Virus record (IMG/VR): IMGVR_UViG_3300012954_000102
Span: 1-22,010 of that record
Direction: 5' to 3' (one strand)
Length of the DNA: 22,010 nt
Source: a virus
Made by a program: the position numbers and the translations under genes. This document shows, one piece after another, positions 14,120-20,397 of this stretch. Every line of letters starts with the position of its first letter. Positions within the stretch are counted from its first letter, which is position 1. A model generated the notes under the pieces. That model searched no databases. It had not been told where the DNA came from and saw only the letters and a list, made by a program, of their open reading frames with translations.

Positions 14120-15964
14120 CTATAAATTACCGTCGATTATATTACCTTCGTCGAGTAGGCCTCCGTTGTCGTCGTATTCTTTTTTTGTTTCATGAAGAGT
14201 TTCTTTTAAGACGCTCTTTGTTTTAGTTTTTGACTTTAGTGATTGTATTACATTCTTATATTTTTCACGTTTATCTTCTCTAGCTAAAGGACTATTGCCT
14301 CTAAAGTTATGCTTTAGCGGAGATTTTCCTATATCGTAAGTTTTACCTAAATCTTTGTCTCCTATAGGATCTTGACCACCAGGATGTTCAGTAGATTTAT
14401 ATTTCATACCGATATCAGGTCTTCCTACAGGTGCATCTGATGGTTCATCATAATTTTGCTGTCCTGCTGTAGCTAGATCATGAGGTGTACCGAAAGATCT
14501 TAACGTTTTCGAAGGATCATTACCTTCTTGCTCAATTTGAGACTGTCTAAATTTGAGTTTCAGGTCTGCAATAACGTTTTCACGCTCATGAGCCCATGCA
14601 CCGTCACCCATATTCATGATATTTTCGTAAATCCATTCGTCAGAAAGTAGTTTTGATTGTTGAATATCAGTAGCAAGTCTAATTTTCTCTTGCCATATAG
14701 AGATTTTTTCTTGTTCGTATACTGTTGATGGAGTAGTTAGGTTAAGTTCAAAATTTACTAGATCTTCATCCTTAAATCCTTGTGTGTATAAGTGAACTAT
14801 AGCTATTTTAGTAAGCTCCGATACTGCGATTCGCTGTAATCTTTCAATAGTACGAGCAAAACGTATATCTTCAGCTGCTAAAGTTGCTTTACCTTCTACT
14901 TGTTCATCATATCCTAAAAAGGCTTTAGGAACTCGTAAAGCTGACATCATTTTATTTTTAAGATATTCGATATCATCTATAGCGTTAAAGTCTAACCCTT
15001 GTACTGACTCTATTCCTGTACCTGATTCACCTCCTCGTGTAGGAAGGTAAAAATCTTCCATCATATTTTGCATATTAAATTTAAGATTGTATTCTCCTGT
15101 GGTTTGATCTACATAAGGAACCTTTTTCATCTTATCTATAATAGCTTGCATGTATTGGTCAACTTCATTCGGTGGTATATTACCAACATCTATCTTAAAT
15201 ATTCTTTTTTCAGGTGCACGCATAATTCTATGAATCATCATTGCGTCCTCCATCATAGTAAGCTGCTTCCAAGTCTTTCTAGCTGGTTCTATCATTGATT
15301 TACCGTACGGTAGAAAGTTAGCATCACTTAATAAACGAAAATGAGCTATTTCGAAGTTTTGGTACTCAATATTCCCACCTTGACCATCTTGTTTGAATAT
15401 TACCTTGTAAGGATCTTGTGGGTCTTCACCTTCTTCTCTAGTCATCTCGTAAGATGAAAGAGGTACTACATTTACAACCCCATATCCCTCTGCAATATCT
15501 AATTTTAAGAAAAAGTCACCATATTTACACATGTTTCGTACCCATGGCCATAAGTTAAATTCGATATTACAGATATCATAAAATAAATTATGTAATATTT
15601 TTTGAACATTTTCGTTCTGACAAGTTATCGTAAGTACTTGATCGAATTCGTTCTTCATTGTTGATTCATCTGAGTATATATCTAAAGCTGATGATATAAT
15701 AGCGTCTGAATCCATCGATTCGTAATCAGTATATAGTTCATTTTTGTTATATGAGAAATTTTGCATAGCAGGTGTACCGTATCCAAAATTAACGTTAGTT
15801 TTTCTTAATTTTGAAAATCTATCTACTCCCATAGTAACTGTGTTACCCATCGATTGAAGTCTAGAGGTATCCTTTACCTTTAACTTTCTACCACCAACGT
15901 TTCTTACCACTACGTTACTGCTAAATAGTTTCTGCAATCTAGAAAATATTGTTTTATCTGCCAT
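14120..15964 (-). CDS. 20: Portal protein, gp20-like
   Basis: This 614-residue protein forms the dodecameric portal through which DNA enters and leaves the head. Typical gp20-family blocks are MDSDAIISSALDIYSDES (residues 84-101), WPWVRNMCKYGDFFLKLDI (139-157), LPYGKSMIEPARKTWKQL (218-235) and RAPEKRIFKIDV (249-260), followed by a YLKNKMMSALRVPKAFLGYD block that includes the KMMSALRVP signature. T4 gp20 is 524 residues. The excess is mainly a polar C-terminal tail of about 110 residues, rich in Gly, Pro, Asp and Lys, and probably disordered. The ATG at 15964 has AGAGGAA upstream and lies 23 bases after the terminase stop, so the two are likely one transcript. T4 places sheath and tube genes between these two; here there is no room for them. 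Confidence 0.95.
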   Translation of the reverse strand: MADKTIFSRLQKLFSSNVVVRNVGGRKLKVKDTSRLQSMGNTVTMGVDRFSKLRKTNVNFGYGTPAMQNFSYNKNELYTDYESMDSDAIISSALDIYSDESTMKNEFDQVLTITCQNENVQKILHNLFYDICNIEFNLWPWVRNMCKYGDFFLKLDIAEGYGVVNVVPLSSYEMTREEGEDPQDPYKVIFKQDGQGGNIEYQNFEIAHFRLLSDANFLPYGKSMIEPARKTWKQLTMMEDAMMIHRIMRAPEKRIFKIDVGNIPPNEVDQYMQAIIDKMKKVPYVDQTTGEYNLKFNMQNMMEDFYLPTRGGESGTGIESVQGLDFNAIDDIEYLKNKMMSALRVPKAFLGYDEQVEGKATLAAEDIRFARTIERLQRIAVSELTKIAIVHLYTQGFKDEDLVNFELNLTTPSTVYEQEKISIWQEKIRLATDIQQSKLLSDEWIYENIMNMGDGAWAHERENVIADLKLKFRQSQIEQEGNDPSKTLRSFGTPHDLATAGQQNYDEPSDAPVGRPDIGMKYKSTEHPGGQDPIGDKDLGKTYDIGKSPLKHNFRGNSPLAREDKREKYKNVIQSLKSKTKTKSVLKETLHETKKEYDDNGGLLDEGNIIDGNL

Positions 15965-15987
15965 AATTATTCCTCTTTATATAACCT

Positions 15988-17568
15988 TTATTTCAAAAGC
16001 CATGTAAGATCTTCATCACCTTTTGGCCCTCGTTGAATCCAAGGATTATTATCAAGTCTATTACCTGTATAAACACCAGCACCTCGGTTTACTGATATAT
16101 TATTTAATGCGCTCTTTGTTAAATCCATACCTTTTTGACGAAGCATAAGAGCGGTGTCTCTAACCCACATTCCTATACTGTAAGCCATTACAAGGTCATC
16201 GTTGTAACCGCCTTGCGCTTGAGCTTTACTTCCTTTCCATACGAAAACAAATAGTTCATCGATCAAACGTTTTGACCGGACTATACATGCCTTCTCCCTA
16301 AAATAGGTATCTAGCTTTGATATAATTAGTGGTCTCGTCTTCGAAGTAGTCGTAAATCCTGGAACCATCTTATCTTTAGTTTTTAAGTCGTATCGCTTCT
16401 TAAGCTGCTGACCAGTATCTACTACGGATAGGTCTGCTGAAGAATAAAATAAGTTTGGATACTCTCTATCTACTGCTGCTTGAATAGCTGCCCACCCTAC
16501 ATTAGCGTTTTCAATAACTAACAAGGCGTTGTTCCATTCTGTAGCAGTATTTACTAACATATTACCAAAATCTTTAGTTGGAAGTTGACCCTTATATTCT
16601 GCTACTTGAGCTAAGGTCTCGACATCTATAACATGAAACGTACTATAGTCACTTGAATCACCACGAGCAACATCGGCTGCTATCATATAGTCTTTAGAGT
16701 AATCAGGATATTCCCATAACCAATAATTTCCATCGAATCCACGTTTTTCTATAGGCTCTTGTACCTGCTGTTCTAGATACCACTGAAGTATTGTACCATC
16801 AACTACTGTATAACCTGAAGTAATAAAATCGCAATCACATTCTTGTGCTGCCATTTTTTCTCCAAGTAACTGGTCTTGTTTTGCTCTCCAGTCTTGCTCA
16901 CGATCTGGGTGTAATGTCCAGTGCAGTTTTATTGGATTAAATCCGTTAGTACCTGCTTCTGCTCCTACCCATGTTTTGTGAAAGAAGTTACCTGTTCCAT
17001 TAGGAGTAGATAATACTATAGCACCACCTCCGGTAGCTAACGTTTGTTGAGAAGAAGCCCATATTTCATCTATACTATCTACGAATGCTGCTTCGTCAAT
17101 TATTAGTAGTGATAATGCTTCAGATCTACCAGCGTCACCAGAACTAGAAACTGCTTTTACTTGAGACCCATTAGAAAAGCGTAATGACAATTTATTATCT
17201 TCAACACAGTTACCTTTTAACCAGCCTGGTAAGCCATCGTGCATTACTCTAACTTTAGTAACTAAATTTTTAGCTACTTCCTGCTTTGTTGCAATTACTA
17301 AAATATTTTTATCATTATGAAATAGCATTAACCATAAAGAGTAACCAGCTGATAAAGTAGATATACCTAACTGTCGAGATTTTAGTATAACATTATAGTC
17401 ATGATCTCTTAATTCAGTTAAAGTAGTTTCTTGAAAAGGATATAAATTAAATTTTATTTTACCTTTATGAGGATGTTGTATATAACAATACTTTCTCATA
17501 AAATGTACTGGATCTTTTGCACATTTCGAAAATTCTAATTTTATTACGTCTTTTAATGATTTCTTCAT
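15988..17568 (-). CDS. 17: Large terminase subunit, gp17-like
   Basis: A 526-residue packaging motor and headful nuclease. The ATPase domain has the Walker-A-like motif KSRQLGIST at residues 63-71, Walker B LLIIDE at 154-159 and the coupling motif STPNG at 187-191. The C-terminal RNase-H-like nuclease has ADVARGDSSDYS with Asp299, VIENANVGWA with Glu353 and GYNDDLVMA with Asp457/Asp458. The adenine-binding Q motif may be FNLYPFQ near 40-46. T4 gp17 is 610 residues, so this is somewhat short but appears complete. The start at 17568 follows a weak TAGGTAG ribosome site, with a recurrent AT-rich motif 15 bases upstream. No small terminase subunit was recognised in the window. Confidence 0.97.
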   Translation of the reverse strand: MKKSLKDVIKLEFSKCAKDPVHFMRKYCYIQHPHKGKIKFNLYPFQETTLTELRDHDYNVILKSRQLGISTLSAGYSLWLMLFHNDKNILVIATKQEVAKNLVTKVRVMHDGLPGWLKGNCVEDNKLSLRFSNGSQVKAVSSSGDAGRSEALSLLIIDEAAFVDSIDEIWASSQQTLATGGGAIVLSTPNGTGNFFHKTWVGAEAGTNGFNPIKLHWTLHPDREQDWRAKQDQLLGEKMAAQECDCDFITSGYTVVDGTILQWYLEQQVQEPIEKRGFDGNYWLWEYPDYSKDYMIAADVARGDSSDYSTFHVIDVETLAQVAEYKGQLPTKDFGNMLVNTATEWNNALLVIENANVGWAAIQAAVDREYPNLFYSSADLSVVDTGQQLKKRYDLKTKDKMVPGFTTTSKTRPLIISKLDTYFREKACIVRSKRLIDELFVFVWKGSKAQAQGGYNDDLVMAYSIGMWVRDTALMLRQKGMDLTKSALNNISVNRGAGVYTGNRLDNNPWIQRGPKGDEDLTWLLK

Positions 17569-17582
17569 ATATAGTCTACCTA

Positions 17583-17596
17583 CATATATAAATATA
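17583..17596 (-). promoter_or_regulatory. Putative promoter motif TATATTTATATATG upstream of terminase
   Basis: The minus strand reads TATATTTATATATG, one base different from the identical pair at 7276 and 14090. It lies in the 55-base gap before the terminase gene and ends 15 bases before the ATG. That leaves a very short leader if the motif is a -10-type element. Confidence 0.42.
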
Positions 17597-17623
17597 CGGA
17601 AATTATATTATAATTCCAACTTA

Positions 17624-18016
17624 TTACGGTAAACTATAATCTATAACGTGTATTATGGCGATAGTGCCGATTGCCCCAAAAACTATTCCAGCTGCTCTAG
17701 AGTTCCACCATCTATCTCTTCTATCTAACTCTTTTCGATATAAGTTTATATTATCATTGAGTAATCTTTTTTGATCTTCTAATAAAAATATTTGAAGTGA
17801 ATCACTAGCCATTATCTTTTTATTAACATCTATAATATTATTAAGATCGGTAATAAATAAATCTTGTTTAGCTATTACAGAGTCAAGGCTTGTTATTTTT
17901 ACCTTATATTCTGTATTTAATTTTTTAGTAATTTCATAAACTGTTTTATAATCTTTAGTTTGAGAATAGCTTATGAGTGTAAATAATAGAAATATTATTG
18001 TAAGTATTTTTTTCAT
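17624..18016 (-). CDS. Signal-peptide, coiled-coil, C-terminal TM protein; spanin-like candidate
   Basis: A 130-residue protein I cannot name. Residues 1-19 (MKKILTIIFLLFTLISYSQ) form a classical signal peptide whose end resembles Flavobacteriia signal peptides. Residues 25-100 are a polar coiled-coil-like helix. Residues 108-125 (AAGIVFGAIGTIAIIHVI) form a transmembrane segment, followed by a five-residue tail. It would lie mostly in the periplasm, anchored by its C-terminus. A role in lysis (spanin-like) or in the phage-infected envelope is possible, but no endolysin is seen beside it. The ATG at 18016 has AAAGGG upstream. A terminator lies between it and the previous gene, so it probably has its own promoter. 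Confidence 0.82.
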   Translation of the reverse strand: MKKILTIIFLLFTLISYSQTKDYKTVYEITKKLNTEYKVKITSLDSVIAKQDLFITDLNNIIDVNKKIMASDSLQIFLLEDQKRLLNDNINLYRKELDRRDRWWNSRAAGIVFGAIGTIAIIHVIDYSLP

Positions 18017-18030
18017 ATATAACCCTTTAT

Positions 18031-18057
18031 AAAAAGCTCCCGGTATTACCCGGGAGA
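18031..18057 (-). terminator. Intrinsic terminator after 185-residue protein gene
   Basis: On the minus strand CTCCCGG and CCGGGAG pair perfectly (18050-18056 with 18037-18043) around a six-base loop, followed by C and TTTTT. It is GC-rich in an AT-rich setting. It lies 24 bases after the stop of the upstream gene and about 15 bases before the next ATG. Confidence 0.9.
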
Positions 18058-18068
18058 CTAAATTGTAA

Positions 18069-18076
18069 TATTTATA
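18069..18076 (-). promoter_or_regulatory. TATAAATA octamer, T4-late-promoter-like
   Basis: The minus strand carries TATAAATA three bases past a stop codon and about 53 bases before the next start. The octamer equals the T4 late-promoter consensus. A terminator hairpin lies directly downstream, so a transcript from here would begin with or end at that hairpin. In AT-rich DNA this match can occur by chance. Confidence 0.3.
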
Positions 18077-18079
18077 GAC

Positions 18080-18637
18080 TTATTTGAAGTTTACAAATTC
18101 GATTGCCCAACATACAGTACCTGCTGTAGTAACTGAATGATCAGTACACGTTGTATTACAGTGTAAAGTTCTTGCTGTAGTTGAAAAAGTTGTATCAGCA
18201 GCTAGTGTAGTAGCGTCTAATGTTTTTTCCCATTCAGATCGTGGTACACGTACTGATGCTCCTACTGCTAGATCAGTACCATCTGCTCCTGCATCGATAA
18301 TATTATCGTCATGTTTAGTAATTACTTCACCACCACCTGCAGTAGTACCTACCTCGTATCCTAAACTAGCGCCAGTTGCAGTCTCAGGTGCTACTGTGAA
18401 TACTAACCAGATATTATTGATTATTGAGTTAGCTGGTTGAGTTAAAGTTACTACTGAATCACTATCTTGTACGAAAGCTGTAGTATTCGTAACAGTTCTC
18501 CATGATGAGCAGTTATCACCAATATGTGTTATTAAATCGTTTAAGTGTTTTGCTTTTGCAGGAATAGAGTTTAATCTATTATCTCCGTTACCTCTTGGGC
18601 TCGCGTTAGAGAATGTTACTCTTTCAAGTTGTGCCAT
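18080..18637 (-). CDS. Thr/Ala-rich beta-type protein; possible virion surface or decoration protein
   Basis: A 185-residue protein with no family I can name. It is rich in Thr, Ala, Val and Asn, with alternating patterns that suggest beta strands (SVVTLTQPANSIINNIWLVF) and few charges. This composition is like small head-decoration or fibre proteins. Four Cys occur, two of them in HCNTTCTDH near residue 160. There is no signal peptide or membrane segment. A strong AGGAGA ribosome site precedes ATG 18637, and a terminator follows, both consistent with high expression. A virion role is inferred from composition and expression signals only. Confidence 0.8.
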   Translation of the reverse strand: MAQLERVTFSNASPRGNGDNRLNSIPAKAKHLNDLITHIGDNCSSWRTVTNTTAFVQDSDSVVTLTQPANSIINNIWLVFTVAPETATGASLGYEVGTTAGGGEVITKHDDNIIDAGADGTDLAVGASVRVPRSEWEKTLDATTLAADTTFSTTARTLHCNTTCTDHSVTTAGTVCWAIEFVNFK

Positions 18638-18648
18638 TTTTTAATCTC

Positions 18649-18972
18649 CTATAGATTTTTTTCAGCTTCAGCTAGAGCAGCTTCCAAATCAGCTATTGTT
18701 TGATCGTTCTTTTTGACGTTCTTTTTTGCATCTTTGACTTGCTTGCTTCTACCATCAGCAGTTTTGGTTAATTCGGTTAGTTCATTATTTAGTTGTTCTT
18801 TTTCAGCTTTGACTTCCTGAATTTGAGATTCTAACCTTTTAACCTCAGCATCATTTTTAGCAATTTTAGGATTGATCTTTCTTCTACCTACTGCTTTTGC
18901 TGCAAGTAAAATACCTAATATAGTGCCTATCGAGCCGACTATAAATAGTAATATCTTCTTGAATTTACTCAC
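18649..18972 (-). CDS. Small membrane-anchored coiled-coil protein (GTG start)
   Basis: A 107-residue protein with one N-terminal transmembrane segment at residues 6-27 (ILLFIVGSIGTILGILLAAK), a basic patch GRRK just after it, and a long charged coiled coil from about 35 to the end. The shape, a membrane anchor plus periplasmic or cytoplasmic coil, resembles inner-membrane spanins (Rz) and other phage envelope proteins, but no diagnostic motif is present. The start is GTG at 18972, chosen because AAAGGAGA lies at correct spacing and no ATG is better placed. It begins two bases after the previous stop, so it is part of a tight small-gene operon. Confidence 0.8.
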   Translation of the reverse strand: MSKFKKILLFIVGSIGTILGILLAAKAVGRRKINPKIAKNDAEVKRLESQIQEVKAEKEQLNNELTELTKTADGRSKQVKDAKKNVKKNDQTIADLEAALAEAEKNL

Positions 18973-18974
18973 GC

Positions 18975-19352
18975 TTACTCTCCTTTCTCAACCTTTTTAT
19001 TAGGTTGTCCAGGATTGCTCTCAATACTTCCTGGATTAAATTTATACTTTTGCTCTATATACTTATTGAAAAATTCGTAAGTCTGAGTCAGAAGTTTTTG
19101 ATTATCATCTAAAGCCTTCATAGTAGCAACTATAGTATCTCGATCGATTTTGTTTTGCTCAGGTGATTTAGCAGGGTCATTTGGTTTCATAAGTAACGGG
19201 AGATAATTAGGTAGTGATCCTAACGAAGTTTGCATATTCATTACATAATCATTCATTGACTGAACCATTTGAGTTAGCTTTTCGTCTCCTTGTTGCTCCT
19301 GTTCAAGTAGCTCGTATTGCCGTCTACGCCATTTTTTATCATCCCAAGTCAT
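18975..19352 (-). CDS. Unassigned helical protein
   Basis: A 125-residue protein that I do not recognise. It begins MTWDDKKWRRRQYELLEQEQ, a strongly charged amphipathic helix. It continues helical to about residue 102, with a Pro-containing loop at 50-65, and ends in a Pro/Asn/Gly-rich tail (NPGSIESNPGQPNKKVEKGE). No Cys, signal or membrane segment is present. It starts one base after the preceding small membrane protein gene, with GTAGGG as ribosome site, and is followed two bases later by another membrane protein gene. Partnership with the membrane neighbours is possible from context only. Confidence 0.75.
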   Translation of the reverse strand: MTWDDKKWRRRQYELLEQEQQGDEKLTQMVQSMNDYVMNMQTSLGSLPNYLPLLMKPNDPAKSPEQNKIDRDTIVATMKALDDNQKLLTQTYEFFNKYIEQKYKFNPGSIESNPGQPNKKVEKGE

Positions 19353-19353
19353 A

Positions 19354-19554
19354 TTATTGCCCTACGTTTACGCCTTTATTTGATACATGCTCACCAACGT
19401 TACCTGCAGCATATATTCCGAATACCCATTTTACGAATTCAGACCATTGTCCAAAGTCTGCTTGATTAGTAGCAACAAATACTATTGACGCTAAAAATAA
19501 AATCATTGCAAACATTAACTTTTTACTCTGTAGTTGTGTTTTTAATACCGACAT
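19354..19554 (-). CDS. Small membrane protein, holin-like candidate
   Basis: A 66-residue protein with a clear transmembrane segment at residues 13-30 (LMFAMILFLASIVFVATN) and a second, partly hydrophobic helix at about 37-52 (WSEFVKWVFGIYAAGN). Size and two-helix layout match small phage membrane proteins, including some holins, but nothing diagnostic is visible. The gene overlaps the end of the zinc-ribbon gene by 32 bases in another frame. The overlap is believable because a strong AAGGAGA ribosome site precedes ATG 19554, and the codons downstream of the overlap make a sensible membrane protein. It stops one base before the next start. Confidence 0.75.
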   Translation of the reverse strand: MSVLKTQLQSKKLMFAMILFLASIVFVATNQADFGQWSEFVKWVFGIYAAGNVGEHVSNKGVNVGQ

Positions 19555-20143
19555 TTTTATCTCCTTGTTCTAATTTTTCTAAAAGCTCGTCTTTGAACTT
19601 TTCGAATTGTTTATCTATACTTTCTTCTATTGATTTTACAGATTCTGGTAACCTCCATTTATCGATAGTTCCATCACTGTTAATAAATTCACTTTTAGTA
19701 AATTTAGCTTTTAGTAGTTCAACCTCTTTAGAAGCATCTTTAAGAAAATTCATTGAGTTTTTTCTAATAACATCTCTTTCGTATTTTTCATAAATAGGTT
19801 CCCTTTTTACATATCCTTCACATTTCATAAGAGTTTCTTCCTTAACTATACAATCGTGACATTTTCCTTCTCTTTGTATGAACTGTTTATCGAATTTAGT
19901 TGCTTTTTTGCTACATTTAGGGCATAGCGACGAATCTATTGCTTTACGTATTTTACTAAATCGTCCTACTTTAGCTTTATATCCATTTTTTTGTATCCAC
20001 TTTTGACCGTCTTTATCTACCCATGAATCGCCTATTTGACGTTCAATAGATTTTTTCTCAAAGCCTTTAGATGTTCGAGTTTGAGTTCTATGCTCTCCTC
20101 TTATCATCTCATTTATCGCTTTTACATTATTTAATTTTGCCAT
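19523..20143 (-). CDS. Zinc-ribbon protein of unknown function
   Basis: A 206-residue protein with a four-cysteine zinc-ribbon: CPKC at residues 74-77 and CHDC at 95-98. The N-terminal segment GDSWVDKDGQKWIQKNGYKA (38-57) looks like a small conserved beta unit found in phage proteins. The rest, from about 105, is charged and helical. Such ribbons bind nucleic acid or act as structural elements. No catalytic motif is visible. The ATG at 20143 follows AAAAGGT at good spacing, three bases after the stop of the 71-residue gene. A TATAAATA octamer lies 23 bases upstream and may give it its own late promoter. Confidence 0.82.
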   Translation of the reverse strand: MAKLNNVKAINEMIRGEHRTQTRTSKGFEKKSIERQIGDSWVDKDGQKWIQKNGYKAKVGRFSKIRKAIDSSLCPKCSKKATKFDKQFIQREGKCHDCIVKEETLMKCEGYVKREPIYEKYERDVIRKNSMNFLKDASKEVELLKAKFTKSEFINSDGTIDKWRLPESVKSIEESIDKQFEKFKDELLEKLEQGDKNVGIKNTTTE

Positions 20144-20146
20144 AAC

Positions 20147-20362
20147 TTACCTTTTATTGATTGATTTATTTATATGCTTTGCAACAACCTCTTCTACTGA
20201 ATCTTGTGATGGAATTAGTTTTTCGATTCTAAATTTTAACATAGGTCTGCCGTTAATAGTTGGTTGACCTTTTTCGTCAGTACCGAACTCTTTTACTACT
20301 ACTCGTTTATTCTTAAAACGACCAGTTAGTATTGTATCCCCTATGTTTATATCTATATTCAT
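20147..20362 (-). CDS. Small conserved-looking basic protein
   Basis: A 71-residue protein with a likely beta-barrel-like opening: DINIGDTILTGRFKNKRVVV (3-22), then GQPTINGRPMLKFRIEKLIP (32-51), and a basic helical tail ending NKSINKR. The 'GDTIL.GRFKNKRV' and 'NGRP.LKFRI' pattern is one I associate with small uncharacterised phage proteins. No function can be assigned. The ATG at 20362 lacks a visible Shine-Dalgarno: the leader is TACTTATATATA, which could include a -10-like element. The gene lies 35 bases after the ligase-like gene. Confidence 0.75.
   Translation of the reverse strand: MNIDINIGDTILTGRFKNKRVVVKEFGTDEKGQPTINGRPMLKFRIEKLIPSQDSVEEVVAKHINKSINKR
20167..20174 (-). promoter_or_regulatory. 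TATAAATA octamer upstream of zinc-ribbon gene
   Basis: The minus strand reads CATATAAATAAATC inside the end of the 71-residue gene, 23 bases before the zinc-ribbon ATG. The core equals the T4 late-promoter octamer and spacing is suitable. Its presence could be chance in AT-rich DNA. Confidence 0.35.
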
Positions 20363-20397
20363 TATATATAAGTATTACGTTATTATTAAAACCCTTT

